Source: an uncultured Bacteroidota bacterium (GTDB lineage Bacteria; Bacteroidota; Bacteroidia; Chitinophagales; Chitinophagaceae). Taken from it: a stretch of 6,802 bases of DNA. The DNA lies in contig CAIZMD010000299.1 in assembly GCA_903933995.1 (NCBI GenBank), forward strand, positions 1-6,802, in the 5' to 3' direction. Below are positions 1 through 6,802 of this stretch, piece by piece. Under the pieces are notes generated by a model that was not told the DNA's origin, did no database searches, and worked only from the letters and a program-made list of their open reading frames with translations. Within the stretch, counting starts at the first letter, position 1. Every line of letters starts with the position of its first letter. The translations under genes were made by a program, and so were the position numbers.

Positions 1-2252
1 ATTAGATACCAAGTGTATGAATTAGCCGGAATGGTAAATGTCAAAGGCATTTCATAAGCCCTGTTCAAGCTTAAGCGCTGCTTAGCTTTTCCTTGTTCAG
101 AAAGATTAGCTTGACTACTAAGGCCTGTGTAATACAGGGGCACTTGAATGGATCTTGTGATGGGTTCATTTAAGGGATTATACAAAAGCATGAAACCTTT
201 TTGAGGAAGTTTGGGATTTACGTGCAAAATTCCGTCCCAATCCCTACCATCTGGTCTTCTCAAATGAATGATATCGCTATTGAGAATACTTCTATATTGT
301 TTATACCAATCAATCACAGAAGCTACCATTTTTCGGGTACTATCCGTATCATAGAGTCTAGGGCCCCTATAACAGGCTTGTACCCCGGCCCCATAATATT
401 GTACCATCAATTGCTGATAGTCTAACAAATGCTCTTGCAATGGTTCTAGAATTGCTTCTGGTCCTCCACCTTGGTATTTGGTCAGTGGCACAAAACCCCA
501 ACCCATACTTGGGCTCATATTCCAAGTGCCATCATAAATATTCTGTCTATTGAGAATGATTTGATTTTCACGTGGCAAAGAAAAATTCACTTCTCTATAA
601 CCAATGGCTATTTTATGGGTGCCATCTAAAAAATACCAATCAGGCGCATTTATATAAACCCCTCGTTCATTGAGCCAACCATATAATTCTTTTTGAATCT
701 TCATCTGTTCCCACTGACTATCCTCCCATCCCTTGTGTCCAGGATGTTTGGTTGAAGCACAGAGGTCTCCTGGATAAGGACCGTCATTTTCCCAAATATC
801 AAAACCGGTTTGGCTAAAAAAATGTTTGATTTTATCGCGATAGCCAAGCCCCCATTTACTTCCAAAACAAGGTGCGTTTCCAAAAAATGCGCCTCCGGGT
901 TTACCTGTTACAGCACTGACAACATCATCTTCATCACTAATGCGTCTACTAGAAAACAGTGAATAACCTCCAATTAGTATGCCTTTTGAATGAGCATAGT
1001 CTGCGTTGGCCTTCCATCTGGCGATATTAGAGGCGGAACTGTCTTCCATATTGATATGGCTTCCAAAACTTAATATAAGCGCCTCATAACCAGTTGCAAC
1101 ACATTGGTCAATAGCATTGCGAACTTCTGCATCATTCTTACTCACCAAATGCATAAAAATGGGATTAGAACTAGTCCAAGGTGCAATGGTTTGATACATT
1201 TTGCGAATAGCCAATCCCCGTCTTTCCCTTTCATAGGAATCCATCAATAACTCATGAGTTCTTACTGAACTAAAGTTCTGACTTGGAGCCAGCACTACCT
1301 GATAAGCCTTATCAGGATAGACTTCTAGCAAACAAGGCGTTCTAAAATTATAATTGACTTGAGATGTATAGTTGGTATCTACTTTCCAGTGCGTTGTTTG
1401 ATCACTCAATGGATAACGCATGGCATTATTAAAAGCATAATTGGTTTCAATATAAATACTTTCAGGTACTTTCATCCCCTTGGCAGGAATCAGTTTCTTT
1501 TGTGCCTCCGTTAATGTTTGCTCATGTAGAGATGCTTCTTCCGTAGCACCAACAACAGCACTCTCCTCTTCTACAGCCGCAATGACTTCACTAGTAACCC
1601 TATTCAATGCTATAGAACTTGAAGACCTATTGACCATTTCAACCCATTTCACCATCAATGGAATGCCATCGTATAAAGCATAATTGACCTGAACTTGTAA
1701 GCCTTGCACAGCAGACTGTTTAGCGGTATAATGAAAACGCAATAATTTTCCGGTAGGCTGTTGTTTGTTAGAAGCCCAAGACTTGGGTTTCCATTTCAAA
1801 TAAACAGGAATAGGGCTCACAGAAAAAGAATCGTATCTAAATGCACTAGTATCAGCTTGCATCTTGGTAAACCATTCTCGTTTTAAATAGGCTTTTTCTT
1901 TTTGTCCTAACCAACCACCAATGGGCAAGGATTGCCCATTGACCATTACAATAGCTTCTGGACTAATGGCCCTTATGATTTCTTGACCATTGATTAGGTT
2001 TTGGTAACTGATGCAAGCAATGGTTCCTTGGTTTCTAAAAACTCTTTTGACCAATCCATTTTCTAATACAATTTCCTTTGCATCTGCTGATGGCAATACT
2101 TTGGCATGAAAGCTTTGATTGGACAACAACCAGTCTTTTACTGCTAATTGTTTGTTATTTGATTGTTTGACTGAATTTGATTGAGCTTTTAGCAATGAAG
2201 ACCTTACCAGTAGCAGTAATATCAAAGCCGTAAAAACTTGTTTATACTTCAT
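1..2252 (-). CDS. Secreted glycoside-hydrolase-like protein (GH-D/GH36-like), 3' end beyond window
   Basis: The frame is open from ATG at 2252 to the left edge without a stop: 750 codons. The start is firm because an in-frame TAA (the stop of the preceding gene) lies only 9 nt upstream. Residues 1-23 are a signal peptide (MKYK, then LILLLLV, ending LLKA|QS). Residues about 30-310 look like a beta-sandwich (LMVKWVEMVN at 199-208 is typical of the N-terminal domain of large alpha-glycosidases). Residues about 330-650 fit a TIM barrel: YEALILSFGSHINMED (389-404), GILIGGYSLFSSRR (424-437), GFDIWENDGPYPGD (483-496), VYINAPDWYFLDGTHK (532-547), GTWNMSPSMGWGF (575-587) and YYGAGVQACYRGPRLYD (619-635). 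D485/D490 are candidate nucleophile positions, D538/D543 and D574 candidates for the acid/base; these are guesses from clan GH-D geometry. The last segment is beta-rich and ends in PANSYTWYLI, so only a few residues appear to be missing. The enzyme family cannot be fixed from sequence alone; substrate unknown. Confidence 0.8.
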   Translation of the reverse strand, partial: MKYKQVFTALILLLLVRSSLLKAQSNSVKQSNNKQLAVKDWLLSNQSFHAKVLPSADAKEIVLENGLVKRVFRNQGTIACISYQNLINGQEIIRAISPEAIVMVNGQSLPIGGWLGQKEKAYLKREWFTKMQADTSAFRYDSFSVSPIPVYLKWKPKSWASNKQQPTGKLLRFHYTAKQSAVQGLQVQVNYALYDGIPLMVKWVEMVNRSSSSIALNRVTSEVIAAVEEESAVVGATEEASLHEQTLTEAQKKLIPAKGMKVPESIYIETNYAFNNAMRYPLSDQTTHWKVDTNYTSQVNYNFRTPCLLEVYPDKAYQVVLAPSQNFSSVRTHELLMDSYERERRGLAIRKMYQTIAPWTSSNPIFMHLVSKNDAEVRNAIDQCVATGYEALILSFGSHINMEDSSASNIARWKANADYAHSKGILIGGYSLFSSRRISDEDDVVSAVTGKPGGAFFGNAPCFGSKWGLGYRDKIKHFFSQTGFDIWENDGPYPGDLCASTKHPGHKGWEDSQWEQMKIQKELYGWLNERGVYINAPDWYFLDGTHKIAIGYREVNFSLPRENQIILNRQNIYDGTWNMSPSMGWGFVPLTKYQGGGPEAILEPLQEHLLDYQQLMVQYYGAGVQACYRGPRLYDTDSTRKMVASVIDWYKQYRSILNSDIIHLRRPDGRDWDGILHVNPKLPQKGFMLLYNPLNEPITRSIQVPLYYTGLSSQANLSEQGKAKQRLSLNRAYEMPLTFTIPANSYTWYL
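1298..1316. repeat. Perfect 8-bp inverted repeat with 3-nt loop inside the GH-like gene
   Basis: The plus strand reads CCTGATAA, GCC, TTATCAGG, an exact 8-bp inverted repeat with a three-base loop. It lies inside the coding region (residues YPDKAYQV). The stem is A+T-richer than the one at 1919-1941. It may be chance; no downstream T tract or regulatory motif is seen. Confidence 0.7.
1919..1941. repeat. Perfect 10-bp inverted repeat with 3-nt loop inside the GH-like gene
   Basis: The plus strand reads CAATGGGCAA, GGA, TTGCCCATTG: the outer 10-mers are exact reverse complements. It lies inside the coding region and encodes VNGQSLPIG on the minus strand. In the transcript it could fold as a compact hairpin. 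No T tract follows it in the direction of transcription, so it is not a normal intrinsic terminator. A role is not shown. Confidence 0.8.
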
Positions 2253-2261
2253 GTAAATAGA

Positions 2262-4403
2262 TTAATAAACCACCAATTCACTCATAAAAAACCAACCAGG
2301 CTGCCCTTTACCGGGATGCCATTCTGGTAGTGTAGGAATGGGTTTGGCTGAAAATTTCAAATAACGATAAGTAGATGCTGGAAAATTCAAATGAAGAAAA
2401 GGGGTGCTTGCTCCTATCATTTTTATAGGCATCGCATAACGTTGATTAGAAAGTTGTTTCCATTCTTGCATATTGTTAGAACCCAAAACTTGCATCTGTA
2501 CCGGCGGAAAAATATAAGCTCCAATATTTTGTAAGTTCAGCACTTTCAAACCATGTATTTCTGTTGGCTTTCCCATATCTAGAACCACAATTGCATCGTT
2601 TTTCTGATAACCTAATGCCCTAGTACCAAAATCACCAGGATCACCCGCGTCTAAATCAATTAAGATTTTATCTGCGTGTAATGCGTATTTGGGATCTGGA
2701 GGGGTTAATAAGCTTGCTTTGCTGATTGGAATACCTGCTTTAAAATATTGGCTATTAACAGGCTTACTTGGTAACCACCCTTTTTTAAATGCTTTTACGG
2801 TTAATTTAAAACTTGAATCAATCCAAAATGGTGCTGTATATAAGGAACTGGAACTATCAGGCTCTTTTCCATCTAAAGTATATTTCAATTCAACCCCATT
2901 GATCACATGTTTTAATGAAATATTGATTCTGTCTTTAAAAAATCCTGCAGCGGTGTTAATGATGGGTTGATTTAAAGGAATCACCATGGTATCTGCTCCT
3001 TGAAATCCAGTTTCAATTTGAATTGCAGGAAATTTTGATTGCATGGTTTTCAGTTCTGCTAATGTGATATCTGTATTCCAAACATATAAAGCTTTTAGTT
3101 CCGGAAATACAGTTAAGGTCTCAAGACCCTTTTGATTAATCTTGGTACCAACAATTGATAAGGAATGCAAATGCTTTAATCCTGCAAGTGCTTTTAAATT
3201 AGTATTGTCAATATCAGTATAATTTAGATTTAACGCTTCAAGGTTTTCTAAATTAGAAATCCAATCTAACTGCTCATTAGTAACGGGCATTTTGGCCAGG
3301 TTCAAATGAACAATTTGATTGGCAATAGGCTTTAATGTTTTTAATTGATCAAAGGAATAATTAGCCCTTCCAAAAAAAGAAACAGCCAAAGCTGGGGAGG
3401 CTAGACCTAATGGTTTTACAACACGATAATTATTATTCAACTCTGCTATTTGATCAGCTGAAGCCGCCTTAAAATCATAGCTTTTTTCAGAAGCTTTTTT
3501 TAACCTATTTTCTAAAAAAGGCATGGACATTATCCTAAGACTATCTGTTTCAGCTCTTGCTACTAATAACTGTGCAAATGGCGCACCCAATTTGATCCAC
3601 TCTTCTATTAACGCTAGTTCTGAAGCAGATAGTTGTGGTTTTTCCGCTAAGGGCATATGTTTTTTATCGGTCATGGGCAAGACCAAACGTTGATACAACA
3701 AACTCTTATCTAATGAACCAGCAACAATGGCTTTGCCATTTTTTCCTCCTTTAAAAATAGAAATACTGTCTTCCAAAGAAAGCCCCCCTTTCATCACAGA
3801 TGCTTTGTGACAATTGCCACATTTATCTGCTAAAATGGGTTGTACCACATCTTTAAAAATTCGGACCTCTGATAATACTAATGATGCTGATTTGTTGTTC
3901 TGAAATGCAGCTGTTAAATAACCATCTCCATGGGTGATGGTTCCACCCCAATGACCCGTTATGATTAATACAAGAAACATGAACCCTGACGCAATCCTGA
4001 GTTTAATTTCTGTTACAAAGAATCTTTCTCTATAAAAAATAATGAGATAAGACAAGAAGGCTAAGACTGTTCCAGACCATTTATGCCATGACAAGACATT
4101 CCCGATATCTGTTTGCTCTATTGATAATAAAAATCCCAAGATGGCAGTAACAACCGTTGTTAATACCGTAAATGATTCAAAATTTTTCCATGTAGCAGTT
4201 TGAATCCATGACTCTTTCCATAGCAACACTAATAGGACCAAACACAATAGCACTATGGGGAAATGTAAGAGCAGTGTATGAAACTTACCAGCTACTTGTA
4301 ATCCAATAGGAAGTACTATCCTATTTTCAAATAGCAATAAAAAGCCTAGGAATACTAATCCACAGAAACTAAGGGTCTTCATCATTTTCCTTGCATCCAT
4401 CAT
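2262..4403 (-). CDS. Membrane-anchored c-type cytochrome with LRR-like, chitobiase-C-like and F5/8C-like domains
   Basis: This 713-residue protein is a chimera. Residues about 8-25, 40-62, 78-95, 105-123 and 135-150 are five hydrophobic segments; histidines sit at HTLLLHFP (42-48), SWHKWSG (H107) and GHWGGTITHG (150-159), resembling DUF2231-type membrane domains. Residues about 180-275 form a planctomycete-type cytochrome c domain (PSCyt1-like): haem motif CGNCH at 195-199 (nt 3807-3821) and KHMP with Met250 as likely distal ligand. Residues about 355-460 carry leucine-rich-repeat-like units (HLNLA, ALNLNYTDI, SLSIVGTKI, ALYVWNTDI). Residues about 475-553 resemble the chitobiase/hexosaminidase C-terminal module (LKYTLDGKEPDSSSSLY). 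Residues about 575-713 resemble an F5/8 type C fold (VVLDMGKPTEIHGLKVLN, VLGSNNMQEWKQL). The likely arrangement is a membrane anchor with a periplasmic haem and a glycan-binding tail. The start ATG overlaps the previous TGA; an immediate second ATG (4400) and internal MM at residues 7-8 are alternatives. Electron transfer is inferred from the haem motif; partner and substrate are unknown. Confidence 0.9.
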   Translation of the reverse strand: MMDARKMMKTLSFCGLVFLGFLLLFENRIVLPIGLQVAGKFHTLLLHFPIVLLCLVLLVLLWKESWIQTATWKNFESFTVLTTVVTAILGFLLSIEQTDIGNVLSWHKWSGTVLAFLSYLIIFYRERFFVTEIKLRIASGFMFLVLIITGHWGGTITHGDGYLTAAFQNNKSASLVLSEVRIFKDVVQPILADKCGNCHKASVMKGGLSLEDSISIFKGGKNGKAIVAGSLDKSLLYQRLVLPMTDKKHMPLAEKPQLSASELALIEEWIKLGAPFAQLLVARAETDSLRIMSMPFLENRLKKASEKSYDFKAASADQIAELNNNYRVVKPLGLASPALAVSFFGRANYSFDQLKTLKPIANQIVHLNLAKMPVTNEQLDWISNLENLEALNLNYTDIDNTNLKALAGLKHLHSLSIVGTKINQKGLETLTVFPELKALYVWNTDITLAELKTMQSKFPAIQIETGFQGADTMVIPLNQPIINTAAGFFKDRINISLKHVINGVELKYTLDGKEPDSSSSLYTAPFWIDSSFKLTVKAFKKGWLPSKPVNSQYFKAGIPISKASLLTPPDPKYALHADKILIDLDAGDPGDFGTRALGYQKNDAIVVLDMGKPTEIHGLKVLNLQNIGAYIFPPVQMQVLGSNNMQEWKQLSNQRYAMPIKMIGASTPFLHLNFPASTYRYLKFSAKPIPTLPEWHPGKGQPGWFFMSELVVY
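4400..4403 (-). other. ATGA stop/start overlap between propeller and cytochrome genes
   Basis: On the minus strand the bases read ATGA: the TGA stop of the propeller gene and the ATG start of the cytochrome gene share two bases. No Shine-Dalgarno-like purine run is seen in the 20 bases upstream, so re-initiation by terminating ribosomes is the most likely way the cytochrome gene is translated. This is inference from the overlap. Confidence 0.85.
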
Positions 4404-5422
4404 GCTACTGGGCTAAATTTATAGGGATATACTTTACCAGATGCCCATTGAGCCACATAGATATTGCCTTCATCATCCACACAAACATCGTGGGGATGAG
4501 TGAATAATTTTTGTTGCTGAGACATGGGTTGCAAAACACCGTTTATATAACTGGGTTCAGAACCTCCAATATTAGAAACCACTTTGTTTTCTTTATTCAA
4601 AATGGTTACAAAACCTGATCCTTCTGTGTTCAAATTTGGAGAACGTAAAACTGCCGCATACAGATAATCACCTTTGATCACTGGCCTACAAACACAGGCC
4701 CCTGGAAGTTTGATGACTTCTAACAAATTTCCATCTAATGAAAATCGTTTAAAAGCATTCCTACTTCTATCAGTAACAATTAAAGTAGTGGCTGTTCCAC
4801 GTTTGTCAACACAAATTCCATGGGCATTATCCAAATGGGCATCACCATCTCCTCTACCTCCAAAATGATTTTTCAACTTACCCTCTGCATCATAGTGTAG
4901 AATATGTTGTGCGCCGTATCCATCAGCAATATAAAATTCTCCATTCTCTAAAACAGTAGTTTCTGTTGGAACAAATTGCTCTTGTTTAGGATATAAATCT
5001 TTGGGTGGGTCAATAGTAAAAATCAGTTTCCCATGTATATCCGTTTTATATACTTGATGCCGATTGGTATCTGTGATAAACAGAAAATCTTCTTTGCCCG
5101 TTTTTTGAATAGTAAGGCCATGTGCCCCAGGATATTCCTTACCCCAAGACTCCAATAATTTACCTGACTTATTATAAACTATGATATTGTTTTTGGTTTC
5201 ATTGGTGAGTAAGATGATTCTGCCCCTGCTGTCTTGCACCATTTCATGACAATCGTTCACTGGTGTCTTGTCTGGATTGAGCCTACCCCAGGTTTCATTA
5301 AAACGGTATCGTTTTTCATTATGCCCATAAATAGGTCCCTTTGGTTTGGCCATTAAGTCACGGGTAATAAAAAACGATGCCGAAGCCATCACTGTTTTTT
5401 GAATAAAATCTTTTCTTTTCAT
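4400..5422 (-). CDS. Exported NHL-type beta-propeller protein
   Basis: This is a 340-residue protein. I chose ATG at 5422 over an in-frame TTG at 5428, because ATG gives the N-terminus MKRKDFIQKTVMASASFF, a Tat-like pattern (KRKDF in place of RRxF) followed by a short hydrophobic stretch. The rest is a repeated propeller pattern in which each unit ends in strands such as FLFITD, FYIADG, LIVTD and IYVAQW, typical of NHL/six-bladed propellers. Several blades open with a histidine at the inner-strand position: CHEMVQD (H59), GAHGL (H101), NAHGI (H201) and HPHDV (H309/H311). In peptidylglycine alpha-amidating lyase, a related propeller, such residues bind a central zinc ion; applying that here is inference. 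One blade has ACVCRP (Cys 243 and 245) at the comparable position. It starts 9 nt after the DUF1501 stop and its TGA overlaps the next ATG, so translation of the set is probably coupled. It could be a binding scaffold or a lyase-like enzyme. Confidence 0.88.
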   Translation of the reverse strand: MKRKDFIQKTVMASASFFITRDLMAKPKGPIYGHNEKRYRFNETWGRLNPDKTPVNDCHEMVQDSRGRIILLTNETKNNIIVYNKSGKLLESWGKEYPGAHGLTIQKTGKEDFLFITDTNRHQVYKTDIHGKLIFTIDPPKDLYPKQEQFVPTETTVLENGEFYIADGYGAQHILHYDAEGKLKNHFGGRGDGDAHLDNAHGICVDKRGTATTLIVTDRSRNAFKRFSLDGNLLEVIKLPGACVCRPVIKGDYLYAAVLRSPNLNTEGSGFVTILNKENKVVSNIGGSEPSYINGVLQPMSQQQKLFTHPHDVCVDDEGNIYVAQWASGKVYPYKFSPVA

Positions 5423-5431
5423 GTACAAGTT

Positions 5432-6802
5432 TTAAGCAATAATTTGATTGACTACATTGCCATATAGGTCTGTTAATCGGTACCTTCTTCCTTGAAATTT
5501 ATAGACTAATTTTTCATGATCCAATCCAAGCAGGTTTAAGACTGTTGCTTGAAAATCGTGCACGTGTACGGGATCTTTGATAATATTATAACCAAACTCA
5601 TCGGTCTCTCCATGAACTACTCCCGGCTTAATACCTCCGCCTGCCATCCAAATACTAAAACACCTTGGGTGATGGTCTCTACCATAATTATCTGGCTGCA
5701 TTTTACCTTGGCAATAATTGGTTCTGCCAAATTCACCACCCCAAATGACCAGTGTTTCATCTAAGAGTCCTCGCTGTTTTAAATCCTTGATCAATGCAGC
5801 TGAGGGTTGATCCACATCCATGGCCTGTCCACGCATTTCATTGGGTAGGTTACCATGTTGGTCCCATCCTTGGTGATAAAGTTGAATAAATCGAACACCG
5901 TTCTCTGATAATTTTCTAGCCAACAAACAATTGGCTGCATAAGTTCCAGGCACCAAACAATCTGCCCCATAGAGTTTGACAATGGATTCAGATTCTTTAG
6001 AAGTATCCATGATTTCTGGCACTGCTGTCTGCATGCGATAGGCCATTTCATATTGTTGGATTTTTGCTGCAATTTCCGGATCGCCGTAGGCATCCATTTC
6101 CATTTGATTCAAAGCCGCAATCTTGTCCAACATATTACGTCTGGTAACCCTGTCCATTCCGTCTGGATCTTGTAAATACAAAATGGGATTTTCACCACTA
6201 CTAAATTGTACGCCTTGGTGCACTGAGTCTAAAAATCCATTGGTCCATAACTTAGAATATACGCCTTGACCATTACCTTTTCCTCTGGATAAAAGCACAC
6301 AGAAAGCGGGAAGATTATTGTTTTCCGTACCTAAGCCATAACTTACCCAAGACCCCATGGAAGGTCTATTGCCTTGTTGTGCACCAGATTGAAAAAATGT
6401 GAGCGCGGGATCATGGTTAATGGCTTCTGTATGCATGGTTTTAATAATGCAGAGATCATCTACAATACCTGCCATATGTGGAAACAATTCACTAACCCAA
6501 GCTCCTGATTTACCGTGTTGGTTGAATTTATAATAAGAACCCACTAAGGGGAAACTTGTTTGATAGGCACTCATACCCGTGAGTCGCTGGGTACCTCTGA
6601 TGGATTCCGGAAGGTTCTCTCCCATCATCTGACACAAAAGGGGTTTGTAATCAAAAGTTTCTAATTGAGAAGGCGCTCCATTTTGAAACAAATAAATGAC
6701 ACGTTTGGCCTTGGGAGCAAAATGCGGTAAGCCCCGCATAATATTTTCTTCCAAATTATTGGAACCTGAAAACAAATCCGGAATCAACAAAGAGCCTAAT
6801 GC
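5432..6802 (-). CDS. DUF1501 family (sulfatase-like) exported protein, 5' end beyond window
   Basis: The frame is open to the right edge (456 visible codons plus TAA at 5432-5434), so the true start is outside. The first visible residues, ALGSLL, look like the hydrophobic end of a Tat-type signal, which DUF1501 proteins usually carry; the twin-arginine part is not visible. The visible body matches DUF1501 (PF07394): an N-terminal strand FQNGAPSQLETFDYKP, the segment INHDPA (near 6405-6425), RPSMGSWVSYGLG (near 6335-6375), then the putative metal-site motifs WDQH (5855-5866), GGEFGRT (5720-5740) and GRDHHP (near 5665-5685). The family belongs to the alkaline phosphatase/sulfatase superfold and its substrate is largely unknown. 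The sulfatase Cys/Ser-x-Pro-x-Arg signature is absent, so sulfatase activity should not be assumed. In many genomes a DUF1549/DUF1553 cytochrome gene lies just upstream; here that would be off the right edge. Family call is firm, function is not. Confidence 0.93.
   Translation of the reverse strand, partial: ALGSLLIPDLFSGSNNLEENIMRGLPHFAPKAKRVIYLFQNGAPSQLETFDYKPLLCQMMGENLPESIRGTQRLTGMSAYQTSFPLVGSYYKFNQHGKSGAWVSELFPHMAGIVDDLCIIKTMHTEAINHDPALTFFQSGAQQGNRPSMGSWVSYGLGTENNNLPAFCVLLSRGKGNGQGVYSKLWTNGFLDSVHQGVQFSSGENPILYLQDPDGMDRVTRRNMLDKIAALNQMEMDAYGDPEIAAKIQQYEMAYRMQTAVPEIMDTSKESESIVKLYGADCLVPGTYAANCLLARKLSENGVRFIQLYHQGWDQHGNLPNEMRGQAMDVDQPSAALIKDLKQRGLLDETLVIWGGEFGRTNYCQGKMQPDNYGRDHHPRCFSIWMAGGGIKPGVVHGETDEFGYNIIKDPVHVHDFQATVLNLLGLDHEKLVYKFQGRRYRLTDLYGNVVNQIIA

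Noticed and set aside
701..883. Short open frames on both strands in 201-425, 701-883, 1480-1683, 2689-2970, 4674-4868, 5549-5764 and 5791-6093
   Set aside because: Each lies wholly inside one of the four long minus-strand genes in another frame and shows no recognisable domain or ribosome binding site.
1919..1941. Intrinsic transcription terminator
   Set aside because: The hairpin is within an intact reading frame and is not followed by a T tract on the transcribed strand.
1..2252. Pseudogene or non-coding region, since no short closed frame spans it
   Set aside because: Reading the minus strand codon by codon from 2252 to the edge gives 750 sense codons with no stop or frameshift; the stop is simply beyond the edge.
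2745..2981. Chitinase or hexosaminidase activity for the cytochrome protein
   Set aside because: Only the accessory C-terminal module of such enzymes is seen; no catalytic domain is present.
5426..5428. TTG as the start codon of the propeller gene
   Set aside because: An ATG two codons downstream gives a better N-terminus with a Tat-like pattern, and the spacing then matches the junction at 2252.
6788..6790. TTG as the start codon of the DUF1501 gene
   Set aside because: The frame stays open to the window edge and the upstream residues ALGS fit the end of an export signal, so the real start is outside the window.

Overview
The window is an A+T-rich stretch that reads like Bacteroidota DNA, probably a Chitinophagaceae-like or other free-living member. 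The family content, the weak or absent Shine-Dalgarno sequences and the tight gene packing support this; the genus is only a guess. All real coding capacity is on the minus strand, so transcription runs from position 6802 towards position 1. No plus-strand gene, RNA gene, mobile element, CRISPR array or origin is visible.

Layout in transcription order: (1) 6802-5432, a DUF1501 (sulfatase-like, alkaline-phosphatase superfold) protein whose start lies beyond the right edge; (2) 5422-4400, a probable secreted NHL-type beta-propeller; (3) 4403-2262, a 713-residue membrane-anchored chimera with five N-terminal membrane segments, a planctomycete-type mono-haem cytochrome c domain, a leucine-rich-repeat-like region, a chitobiase C-terminal-like domain and an F5/8 type C-like domain; (4) 2252-1, a large secreted glycoside-hydrolase-like protein, open for 750 codons and running off the left edge, apparently only a few residues before its end. 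The gaps are 9 nt, a 4-nt ATGA overlap, and 9 nt, so there is no room for internal promoters or terminators. The genes look like the middle or end of one operon whose promoter is off to the right.

Inference: the four products are all predicted to be exported or anchored at the inner membrane facing out. They combine a putative hydrolase of glycosidic bonds, a putative metal-dependent DUF1501 enzyme, a propeller with central-channel histidines, and a haem protein carrying carbohydrate-binding-like domains. This resembles the DUF1501/DUF1553/PSCyt gene sets of Planctomycetes, Verrucomicrobia and some Bacteroidota. It may be a redox-linked glycan-processing system that works without SusC/SusD-like genes in view. 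The substrate and the electron acceptor cannot be read from the sequence.
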